Positions 22,701-32,144 of a stretch of 64,000 nt of DNA are shown one piece after another. The translations under genes and the position numbers were made by a program. The stretch is taken from contig CM055319.2 of NCBI GenBank assembly GCA_029255685.2, positions 39,318,530 through 39,382,529 on the forward strand, read 5' to 3'. This DNA is from Silene conica. Its lineage: Eukaryota > Streptophyta > Magnoliopsida > Caryophyllales > Caryophyllaceae. Under the pieces are notes generated by a model, which was given only the letters and a program-made list of their open reading frames with translations, had not been told where the DNA came from and did not search any database. Positions within the stretch are counted from its first letter, which is position 1, and each line of letters starts with the position of its first letter.

Positions 22701-25700
22701 AAAAGAGACACAACAACAAAATAAGATGGGGGTTAACCACTTACCAAATCCTAACCCGAATGCAAGCCAAGATGTTGAATGTGCAAGGAAAGAAGTAGGA
22801 CACACCACAAGCATTAAAGTCATCAATAAATCAAAATCAATTATAATAAATGGGAAGAGATTAAGAATAATCAAGCAAAGATGATCAAACAATGCAAGAT
22901 AAACTCAAAATCCAAACATTAAATAGCAAGAATTTGATGTTGAAGAGGAGATAAGAGTTTCCTTACAGTAGGCCATAATCGAGTTCAGATGATTACACCA
23001 AGACTAGAGAGTTAGCTCTCCAGAAAGTGTTTTGCACAAAACCTTAGGTTAAACCCTCTCCAACAATACCAGTTTAAGAATGCTTAAACCCTAATCAAGT
23101 TAATGAAGCTATCTGCAAGCTAGAGAAACGGAAAGTATACCAAGTTTTGTAAGAGCTTGTTTTGCACGTGGTCAAATTCCAGTTGGTCTGGAGTTCTGAA
23201 GAGCTATTCATGTCAATGCTCTAACGCACATTAACTATGCAAGTATGATAATCAATGCTTGCTGCGGAGAATGGTAAATGAGATCCAGGAGACGTGTTTT
23301 GTTGCCAGTTTGCCGTTGAAAGTGGAGGTAAATGACCATTCAGAAACCTAGCCTTGTATATTTCCTTTAGTTGACTGGCTGATGAAAGTTTGTCGAGGAA
23401 GAAACTCCTATAGTTATATTTACAGCTGCCCAATCCTGGTGAGGTTTACAAAAGGCGGGAACACAGGATCTTCCATTGGGAAATACATATGCAAGTCTTT
23501 CTTCCTCTCTTGATGGCGGTCCATCAACTGTCTCATGATAAAAATTGCATCCATAGTTGATCTCCCAGGCATAAATCCATATTGGTTTTCCGGGATTAGG
23601 CTTAAATAAGAATTTCAGAAGGGTTTCTTCCTTGACCTAATCACGCGTGGGCTTTTGCGAGTTTTCTGAAATATGCGTCGTGGTCGACCGACCAGTGGCC
23701 TCGGTCAGTCGACCGGTTATCGGGCCCATGGGTTCTTCTGGTTTTGAAATTTGAATTCTGAACTTAAGACGTCAGATGCTTCGGTCGAGCGACCAGTGAG
23801 CTCGGTCGGTCGACCGAAACACCTGTGTGTCAGCTCGTCAAATCCTCATAAGTTGGTCTTGTGGTCCTTGATTTGCGCGTTGGACTTCGTTCCTTCTTCA
23901 TTCCTTAGTTCGTTTAGCTATGCAAAAATCCCGAGGGCAACATTTGGCTCGAAATTGCCTCTTTTCCGCATAATTCTGCAAAATAGCATAGAAATACGAA
24001 AGTAGACAAATATAGGGAAACAACGGCTAAAACTCGTAAATGAGCTCTGAAATGCGTGTAAAAATAGATGTAAAACATCATAAAATAGACACGCATCAAC
24101 AAGAGTGCTTCTTCTCCAAGCTGATGACATCTTGTTACCCCTCCAAATCTTGTTGAAGAGCAGTGTTAACCATTTAGTGCCCTTCTCCCCCAAACACCGC
24201 CAAACTTCTATGGGTATACCATCCTGCCCGTCTGCCTTCTTTGACCTCATCTTCCTTAACGCCTTCTGAACTTCACTCTTTTGTATTCTACGCACAAATT
24301 CCCGATTAACCATGCTTGTCATAACTTGCACATCCCCAAAACCTTGCTCCCGAGGTCCATTGAATAAAGTATCAAAAAAAGAACTCCACCTAGCCTTTAT
24401 TCCGTTATCCTGAACGAGTACTTTGTCGTCCATATCTTTCACATGTCTAACTCTCCCAATATCATTTGTCTTTCGGTCTCTTATGCAAGCCAGTTTATAG
24501 ATATCCTTCTCACCTTCTCTTGAGTCCAACCTCGCATACACCTCTTGGTTAACTTTGGCCCTCGCATCTCGCACTGCCGTTTTAGCGGCTCGATTAGCCT
24601 CCTTGTACTTTGCCAAGTTCTCCGCACTCATGCGTTTCCCCAAAACCTTATAACATTCACGTTTTGTCTTTATCGCTTGTCTCATGACATCGTTTCACCG
24701 AGATGTGTCCTTACTTAGTGGTCTGTTACCCTTAGACTCCCCTAGCACCTCCTTCGCCACATCCTTTACCACAAGCTCCAATTTATCCCACGATGCATCT
24801 ACGTCTTGCTCCTTGCAATCCGACCAAATGTTGCTACCTCCGACCTTATCCACAAACGCTTGTTGGTTTTCCCCTTGTAGCTTCCACCACTTGATTCGTG
24901 CCTCACCGATTACTTTTCTCTTCCTGAAGTCTCTCCTACCCCAAAAATCAAGGACCACAAGCCTATGTTGTGTAGCGGTACTTTCACCAGGTATGACCTT
25001 ACAATCGGTGTAATCTTTCCTCCATACATTCCTTACCAAAAGGAAGTCAATTTGACTAGCATTTCCACCACTCCTATAAGTCACCAAATGAGAATGCCTT
25101 TTCTCAAACCAAGTGTTCATTATACACAAGTCATATGCTAGAGCAAAATCCAAGATGTCACTTCCTGCTTCATTTTTCTCCCCAAAACCAAAACCTCCAT
25201 GAATGCCCTCAAAGCCAACTCGGCTAGTACCCACATGCCAATTAAGGTCCCCACCAATAATCAATTTCTCTCCAATAGGAACCCGTTCCACAACCTCTTC
25301 TAAGTCTTCCTAGAAGGCTCGTCGACAAGAAGCATCCAATCCAACTTGGGGTGAGTACGCACTTATGACGGTAAGCACCTCATCCCCGACTACAAGCTTA
25401 ATACTCATAATCCTATCACTCTTTCTCGATACTTCTACTACATCACCGATGTAATTCTTATCGATGACAATACCCACTCCATTACGACTTTTCTCCTTAC
25501 CTGTGTACCACAGCTTATGACCCCATGGCACTACCACCCTTGCTTTATCTCCGACCCACTTTGTCGCTTGTAGACACATTATATGAACCCTCCTCCTTTT
25601 CATAACCTCCCATTCCTCGGCTAATCTCCCCGTCAAAGATCCAACGTTTCAAGTACAAAACGCAAGCTACTACCCTTCCTATAGATGTGCCCCATTTTCT

Positions 25701-28700
25701 TTACCCGCTCTTGACCATGCTTCGTGAATCCAAAATCATTTGTCACCACACCCATACTTTGAGGTGGGGCGCCGCTTTCGGGCGACGACCTAACAACCCT
25801 TGCATATTTTTCACTACACCCGGGCCTAAAAAATGTAGTGCGCCCCTGCATATTTGATATCACCCCCAGGTGTAAAGATGGCGCGTCGCTTCCGGGAGAC
25901 GACCTAGCAACCCTGACAAACTTATCACTACACCCGGGTCTGAGAAGTGCAGCGCGCCGCTTCTAAGGAGACGTCCTAACGATGTCCAAATTCTGATTCA
26001 TGTCCATAAAATGTGACTGATTTTTACGCTAGCTGCCACAGACCTATCACAACCTTCCTCTTTTCTCCGGGCTTGGGACCGACATTGAATGTCCAAAAAC
26101 ACACACAGGCGGAGTTAATTAATATCACTATATTAATTATGGAAATAATTTCATGTTTAAAGTCTATTCTGGGTTGAATAAAAATAATAATCTAGCATAT
26201 GACTGATCATAAAATCTTATGCAAGTGGCTATGATATAAATGAAGGAATATATTGATGTGAGCGAAACTTCAAGAAACAATTTCTTAACATCTACCCTAA
26301 GATCACATGCATAAGATAGTATGAATCATACTAAAAGGTGGAAAAAATATTTACCTCCTAAAGCGTAAATTCCACAAATAGATTATATAGAAGAGTTCGT
26401 GAGCCCACTTGTCTTGTTGCCCCTCTACTCAGTCAACAAGAACGTCCGGAAATCCTCGTCTGCTAGAACGAAAGAGAAGTATTAATATCACTCTCTTACT
26501 TTTATGGATGTTTGTTTGAGGCAGGCGATATATAGGAAGAACAATATGTTATCTCCTTGTGATTTTTAATTGGAAAAACTTATGTTTTCCATCACCATTT
26601 AACTCTATTTATATAGTATCACATACCATAATAAAATCTCTATGGAATAAGGAAAGACCTCGTATTCCTATCCTAAAACTGATGCCTCAAATATGTGTCC
26701 TAATAGGACTAATATTTCCTTATTGTGCTTATATGTGTGATCTTATAGGCAGGGGCGAACCCACCTAGTAGCTAGAGGTGACAGCCGCTACCCCGAACTT
26801 AAAAAAATGGTTTAAAAAACAATTTTTGCTACCCAATTATTGGTGAATAGTAGATAATTAAATGTTATCTCATTAAATGCACAGTAAATATCATGTGGTT
26901 CAGTGGTAAAGCCTTTAAATTCGAACCTAGTGGTTGTGGGTTTAAATCTCACGTTTAATTTTTTTTTGCTACCCCAGACATTTCCTGGGTTCGCCCATGC
27001 TTATAGGATTATATTATTTTAGGCATTAATTTAATCTTCATGTAACTAATTTTCATAATTATTTTCTAACAAGTAATTATGATTTAACAAAATAATATAA
27101 TAATTATCTTTGTAGGATTTATTATATATACACCCATGTATTGAAACAAAATAACAACAATTAATAATGCAATTCTCCTATGCAATATATCTCTCCCCTC
27201 TCTAATCTTATAAAATTTTATAAAATCTCATCATTAAGCCGATATAGGTTCTATGGCTTGTCATATTATGATACACGACAAAGGAGAATCCACCCAAAAA
27301 CTAGCTCAAAGGGTGGTAGAGCCCTTGTCCTATATAAATCCCACATCAAACCCCCATTTGGTTGATGTGGGACTCATGTCTCATTCCATGTAATGGGATC
27401 GGTCCGTAACATATTAAGCATTTCAGAAGTGAGAAATAATTTTCCAAAATTTTCTGATTGTGTTCTCCATTCTAGAGTTGCGAAATATCATGGTTCACTG
27501 TTGAATTTCAAGTGCAAGTTAAGTTCAAAGTTTAGAGTGGAATGATAATCCGAGGGCTAAACAAGTTCGTAAATGCTAGATTGCAACCGTATGAACATCA
27601 GAACATCTATCTTGTTCTGCTACGTTTGGCTACTGTATTGTGCAATTGTATTATTATTATTTTCTATCTACAACTACAGAATCCAAATAAAATATATCAA
27701 CCCGCTTATGGTCACGTATCATTACTGAGGTGTTATAAACATCTCCTTATTAGCCCGCTTGTGCTCACATATCATTACTGAGGTGTTATAAACATCTTCT
27801 TATTAACCCGCTTGTGCCGAATCAGCTGTTTCGTTTAATCCAGCAAGACATGGCAGGAGTTGCCTGGCCTCATTTCATTCCTTTATATGCTTTTTAGCTT
27901 ATAGTTTTTTCTTCCATTTTTTCTAGCTCGGATTAATTCCGCTTCTTCATACCAAAAAACCATCTTATTTCTCGAAGCGCTGATGAAATACTGAAATCAC
28001 ATAACTGTTTCTTTGAAAATTTTATTTCATTGCATCTTTTATTTCGTCGAATCTTGTTTCTCGTACTCTCTATTTAATTTATTTTGTTGTTTGGTGGAGT
28101 TGAAGGGCATGAAGGGTGAGAAGTTGGTTTCAGTAGTCACAACTGATACAGCCAGAATCATTTATAATCTTCTGTAATGGTTTTCTGTAGGAAAAATCTC
28201 ATTAATTTCAAAATCTTAGGCTTATATATCTCAAGGTAATGCCTTTCTAGCTATGGATGAACTAGAAGCTGCGGATAATTCATATTCAATGGCCTTTCAG
28301 GCTGATCCTTCGGTCCGTCGTTTGAAATCATTCAAGGTAATTTGACATTGGACTCGTAAAGCCTTTTGGTGTGATGTACTGTATTTTATGTGGGTGTTAT
28401 AATTTTACAGTAACTGAAATGTGATCAATGATGTGAAACAGGGTTCTATGTTTGACTAAAGAGCTGTCTAGAAATAGTAATCCAATGCAGTCATGAAAAA
28501 TTACTCTACTTTGTTTTTACGATTTGAAAATGCAAGTCCATAAATGTTTTGAATCCACAGACACACTATTTACATGTTGAGCTGCGCCCTGTATGCTGAA
28601 GGCCGGCAAGTACAATGTATAATATTATGACTTGGGATTTTGTTAGTCTTCCTTTTGTGCTGCAAACTTGCTCGCTTTTTTTCTAATGAATGGTCTGAAG

Positions 28701-28828
28701 GTTCAATTTATTTGAGCTCTCTTTGGCGTGAACATTCTAACAGAGAACATGCTGTGATAAATGTTTTCTTTGTACAGTCTGGAGTTGAGTCGCTTCAAGA
28801 TAAAAGATCCTCTGGAAGTGTGCCTTGA
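19785..28828 (+). CDS. Thioredoxin-like [2Fe-2S] / TPR protein, probably plastid
   Basis: The coding exons are 19785-20243, 22101-22150, 22402-22489, 28220-28336 and 28778-28828. All junctions are GT-AG, phases fit and the frame stays open for 254 aa. Residues 1-40 are rich in Ser, Thr and His with few acids, like a plastid transit peptide (inference). Residues 42-112 form a thioredoxin-like ferredoxin domain: VCTNKTC (C45, C50) and CGCLGRC (C77, C81) supply the C-x4-C and C-x3-C ligands known from NuoE-type 2Fe-2S folds, followed by GAGPNLV and HCGTPARAAQVM. From about 125 on, the sequence is helical and TPR-like (AGHLSNAEALFSQAIE, NFVGALEDANEALVIAPHYA, MDELEAADNSYSMAFQADP), ending SSGSVP. 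The start is the first ATG of the exon and precedes the transit-like segment. Such fusions occur in plants; their substrate is not known to me. The function is therefore open: electron transfer, cluster binding or assembly. Confidence 0.85.
20244..22100 (+). other. Intron 1 of the host gene
   Basis: Donor CAG|GTACTT and acceptor TTATTTCAG. It carries a Stowaway-like MITE (20340-20563). A second sequence of similar type begins CTACCTCCATTCACTTGG near 20640, without a visible partner end. The rest is AT-rich non-coding sequence. Confidence 0.8.
20340..20563. mobile_element. Stowaway-like MITE in intron 1
   Basis: The right end GGGAACGGAGGGAG followed by TA is the usual Stowaway terminus (CTCCCTCCGTTCC in reverse). 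Inner arms TCATTTGTTTACC (left) and GGTAAACAAATGTC (right) are complementary. The left terminus has decayed, so its boundary is approximate. Confidence 0.6.
23220..25636 (-). pseudogene. RTE-type LINE ORF: endonuclease plus partial RT
   Basis: One minus-strand frame runs from 25636 to about 24100 with only two stops (near 25310 and 24695). It opens with an APE-type endonuclease: MTGRLAEEWEVMKRRRV, then GGDLNWHVG and SQIDFLLV, which hold conserved catalytic or structural residues. The usual SDH is replaced by TQHR. The linker and N-terminal RT follow (ADGQDGIPIEVW, SAWRRSTL). The frame then breaks at an LTR-derived insertion and resumes at about 23600 with ENQYGFMPGRST, after which it decays. 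It lies antisense in intron 3. Plant RTE ORFs of this sort are often misannotated as craniofacial development protein 2-like. Confidence 0.85.
23609..24101 (-). mobile_element. Gypsy-type LTR fragment inside the RTE
   Basis: On the minus strand it starts TGTTGATGCGTGTCTATTTT at 24101 and ends near 23609. It contains two GC dyads, for example TTCGGTCGA...TCGACCGAA at about 23780-23820. The RTE frame is interrupted here, and RTE codons expected between the flanks are missing, so the insertion was accompanied by a deletion. No target duplication is visible. Confidence 0.55.
25640..25990 (-). repeat. GC-rich tandem units in the RTE 5' region
   Basis: Three copies of a motif like GGCGCCGCTTTCGGGCGACG occur at about 25768, 25879 and 25952. 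Each is followed by GACCTA.CAACCCT or a variant, and CACTACACCCGGG appears twice between them. The location upstream of the endonuclease suggests 5'-UTR or promoter repeats of the LINE. Confidence 0.65.
26750..26999. mobile_element. hAT MITE, 250 bp, 8-bp TSD
   Basis: The ends are CAGGGGCGAACCCA on the left and TGGGTTCGCCCATG on the right. CTTATAGG is duplicated exactly at 26742-26749 and 27000-27007. The interior has a tRNA-like stretch at about 26895-26955 (GTGGTTCAGTGGTAAAGC, then GTGGGTTTAAATCTCAC) resembling A and B boxes of a tRNA gene. It has no coding capacity. Confidence 0.88.
27250..27420 (-). mobile_element. Copia LTR-like fragment
   Basis: The minus strand reads TGATGTGGGATTTATATAGG, then GGGCTCTACCACCC and TGAGCTAGTTTTTGGGTGGA. 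This resembles the TATA-proximal and R regions of plant copia LTRs, in which GAGCTAGCTTTTGGG is common. No boundaries or coding part were found. Confidence 0.4.
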
Positions 28829-29408
28829 CTTGTTCCGAAATATTCTCAACATGCTGATTGTTGAAGATGTAGGAACAGGAACTATTCTCCAGGTTGTGTA
28901 TTTATCTAATATGGATGATTTCTGTTGGTCACGATGGTGTAGGAATTCATTCTCCAATGGAGACATGCTACAATATCCTGCATTCCAGCTTTCATTTCTA
29001 CGCTCATTAGTCATTACTGTTAGACAACAATCTTTGAATAGGTCAACAGCTAAACTCAAGTCTACATAAAGCTTTTTTTCATCAAATTTAACTCAGATTC
29101 ATTTGATAGTTCGAAGTGAAACTCGAACATATGGTCTGGTTTCAAGCCCTCTTTTTTCAGGGGTTGGTGTCTAGTAGATGGTGTGAGTGAAAGTCATTTT
29201 AGTATCTTTCTTTGACCTCCTTTTTAAAAATTTTTTATAAAGAAACGAAATAATAAGGGAACAATGGGATATGCACCTCAACGTGCATGTATGAGAAATG
29301 GACGACTGATTTGAAGTTGGTTTCAGATCTTGAATGTAGACATGTAGTTGGTTGATTAGGAGTACGCTTTTGAGACGTTGAAACCAACAAATTAAAGAGG
29401 GCAACTTA

Positions 29409-29880
29409 GGGTGTGTTTGGATACAAATTTAAGAGGGAAAGGGAGGGGAGGGAAATGGAGGTGAGGGGAGGGGAGGGAAAATGTGGTTGTTTGGATAATG
29501 AAATTGTTGAGAGGGAAATGGAAGGAAGGTAAGAGGGACATGATATATTGAATGGAAATATGAAGAAGTAAAAATATGCTTGTGAGTGTATATTATTAAA
29601 AATATCCAACATAATTGTTCTCAATTGAGAGTATATTACATTTTTTGATAAAAGCAAAATTATCTTTTCATAATTTAAAGGAGAGTATCATTGTTTTTCT
29701 TCCAAATCTCACCTCCTTTGGAAAGAAAACAATTTGATCTAAAGGAGGGAAAACACATCCTCCCATTTCTTTCCCCCCTCATTTCTCTCCCTCTAAACAT
29801 TGTATCCAAACAAGAGAAAACTCATCCTTCCCTTTCCCTCCCCTCCCTTTCCCTCCAAATCTCCCTATCCAAACATAACC
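29409..29880. mobile_element. PIF/Harbinger-like MITE, 472 bp
   Basis: The ends are GGGTGTGTTTGGATA on the left and TATCCAAACATAACC on the right, extended by inverted GGGAAAGGGAGGGGAGGG tracts. TTA at 29406-29408 and 29881-29883 is the 3-bp target duplication typical of this superfamily. It lies about 580 bp downstream of the host gene stop. Confidence 0.8.
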
Positions 29881-29883
29881 TTA

Positions 29884-30473
29884 AGATTAGGTTCTTAAGG
29901 TGGGAATAATGTCTCAATAGGTCGATTTCTGCTTCGTTGAAAAGATGGGATTGCGATGTGCGAAAAGGTGGTCGAAGTGGAGGCAGAGGTGGTTTCAAAG
30001 CTGGTTGAATAGGGAAGCAAATAGATCGACCGCTGGGTTTAGGCGGGTTTCTGGCAGATGGGTCATGGAAGGGGGGTGTTGCGGGAGAAATTTCGATGGT
30101 GTTTATGGGTGGCTTTGTAATACTCGGTATTTTTAGAGATAGTTACTCGATCGAGTGACACCTAGTGTAGTTGGTCTGGTGATTTAGTATGGAAAGTTTT
30201 AGGAGGTTTAACTCAGTGCAGTGGCATTGATACACTCGATCGAGTAATTTGAATAATAATAAATCAATTAAGAAATTAAGTTAATAAAGACAGTAAATAA
30301 GGTCATGCTAGAGTACTAGTTTGACACCCATGTGTTACAATTCAGTAATTAACTTTGTTATAATGTTACATTTTATGTCTAATTATTTGTTTACATATGA
30401 TTAAATTTTTTTTTTAAAAATAAAATAAAAATTAACACTTTATCACTGAAATTATTTGTATAGTAAATATTTA
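29884..30473. other. Non-coding stretch with a gypsy LTR start
   Basis: From about 30115 the plus strand reads TGTAATACTCGGTATTTTTA, a typical gypsy LTR opening. It is followed by two ACTCGATCGAGT palindromes or close variants (about 30150 and 30237). The right end cannot be placed. No gene is visible. Confidence 0.4.
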
Positions 30474-31810
30474 GGGATAATTCACACGGTACCTCCGAGG
30501 TTTGGCTTAATTCACGTGGTACCCCTGTGTTTAAGTTTGTGCACATGGTACCCCTCAACTTTCATTTAAGCGCACAAACTGCCCTTACATGGACCTCCGT
30601 TATGACTCCGTTAAATCCCCCTACTCTAACTTATTTCCCCCCTTTTCCTAATCTCTTTCCCCCCAATTCCACTCATAAACAACCATCATCTTCAACTCAT
30701 CCAGCAACAATCATCAATCATCTATCCATACAAGACGTGATTATTGCTCAAGGTTCAACTTTTACAAATCACCCACGTTATCAATCTTCTCGAAATTCCA
30801 CTTTCAGCAATTCCTTCATAAAACAAGAGAAAAACAAGAGTTAATTAAATCACCATGGATTTGACAATTCAACCAATTCACGAGAACAAAAAACAAAGAG
30901 AATATTTTTAGGGGAAAAAGTCGGGTTAGTTGTTGGCGGTGCGATTGGAGGAGTTTCGAATGAAGTCGGGTTTGGAGCGAAGAACATGGCAATGGTGATG
31001 GGTTAATTGTGAATTGGGTATGGGACGATGATTGGTAAATCTGGGTTCGCAAAGTGGAGCACGGAGATTGTGTTAATGGTACATCTAGGTTCCAAATCTG
31101 AGAGTAAAATCACCCATCTCCTAAACAAAACTCCTATACAGATAAACATAATAAAGATGGCAAATTTCAAAGTTGAGGTAAAATCAAAAGATGTGATCAA
31201 GCCTTCTTCTATTCACACACATACAAATAAAGGCTCTTGTCATTAGTGGTCATGCACTAGCTATCTAGTAAGCCTATCTTCCACCAATACCTGTAAGCTC
31301 GACACTACCTTTTTGCTCACGCCTTTGTTTTTAAATACCAGGCTATTTTACCTTTCACAAAGAGAGGCGTTGTTGGAAGTCTAAGCTCGAGGTTCGCAAA
31401 TCTGGGTTCGCAAATATGGGTTCGTAAAGTGGTATGGTGATAGTGCTTGTTAATGGTTGAATTGGTTCTGATTTCGAGTTTGAAATTGAAGACGGAGGGT
31501 GATTGATAGCGACGGATAATGATGAACAATGGTGATGGAATTGTGGTAATGGATTGATAATGATTATTGTTGTTGATGAAGGGATGAGTTGAAAATGATG
31601 GTTGTTTATGAGTGGAATTGGGGGAAAACAGATTAGGAAAAGGGGGGAAATAAGTTAGAGTAGGGGGATTTAACGGAGTCATAACGGAGGTCTAGGTAAG
31701 GGCAATTCGTGCGCTTAAATGAAAGTTGAGGGGTACCATGTGCACAAACTTAAACGCAGGGGTACCATGTGAATTAAGCCAAACCTCGGGGATACCGTAT
31801 GAATTATCCC
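30474..31810. mobile_element. Element with ~250-bp terminal inverted repeats
   Basis: The left end GGGATAATTCACACGGTACC and the right end (reverse complement) GGGATAATTCATACGGTATC begin arms that stay alignable for roughly 250 bp, through AAACAACCATCAT on both sides. TATTTA flanks both ends (30468-30473 and 31811-31816). The long arms recall Mutator-like elements, but a 6-bp duplication is short for that class, so it is left unassigned. No transposase is seen. Confidence 0.75.
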
Positions 31811-31953
31811 TATTTATATGTTTTTGTCATAACTGACGTGTGACGTTAATACAAACTCTTATAATAGCTTTCTAAAATAATACCTGTGATACCCAAAAGA
31901 TATTAATACCTAAGTTCAATACACTCTTATTCATAATGATGAGATAACCTCAC

Positions 31954-32140
31954 TAGGGATGTCATTGGGGCGGGTACAAGTGGATACCGGCCCGCACCCA
32001 CCTCAGGGGGGACGGAGACGGGTAGAGTTTCGACGGGTGGTGGGGCGGGGACGGGTAAGATAATTGTACCCGCCATGGGTAGTGGGGCGGGGATGGTTTT
32101 TGCGTGTTACCCACCTCATACCCGCCTACCCGCCAATTAT
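31954..32140 (+). mobile_element. Truncated hAT element end
   Basis: It starts TAGGGATGTCATTGGGGCGG and is rich in GGGCGGGTA and ACCCGCC motifs, like the common plant hAT termini. A matching right end is absent, so it is a fragment. Confidence 0.6.
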
Positions 32141-32144
32141 TATA

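Larger units (their letters stand above)
22490..28219 (+). other. Intron 3 of the host gene, 5.7 kb, filled with transposons
   Basis: Donor CTG|GTGAGT and acceptor AAATCTTAG. Contents in order: unassigned AT-rich DNA (22500-23220), an antisense RTE LINE (23220-25990) broken by an LTR fragment, unassigned DNA (26000-26740), a hAT MITE (26750-26999), a copia LTR-like piece (about 27250-27420) and AT-rich DNA to the acceptor. Its neighbours are far smaller (intron 2 is 251 bp, intron 4 is 441 bp), so the size comes from insertions. Confidence 0.8.

Noticed and set aside
22600..23220. Possible further element within intron 3
   Set aside because: AT-rich sequence with no terminal repeats, duplications or protein motifs that I could support.
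26895..26955. Functional tRNA gene
   Set aside because: A- and B-box-like strings are present, but I could not build matched acceptor and anticodon arms, and the segment lies within a MITE.
28703..29069. Frames on both strands over exon 5 and the 3' region of the host gene
   Set aside because: They overlap the exon and downstream sequence in other frames; no domain and no splice support.
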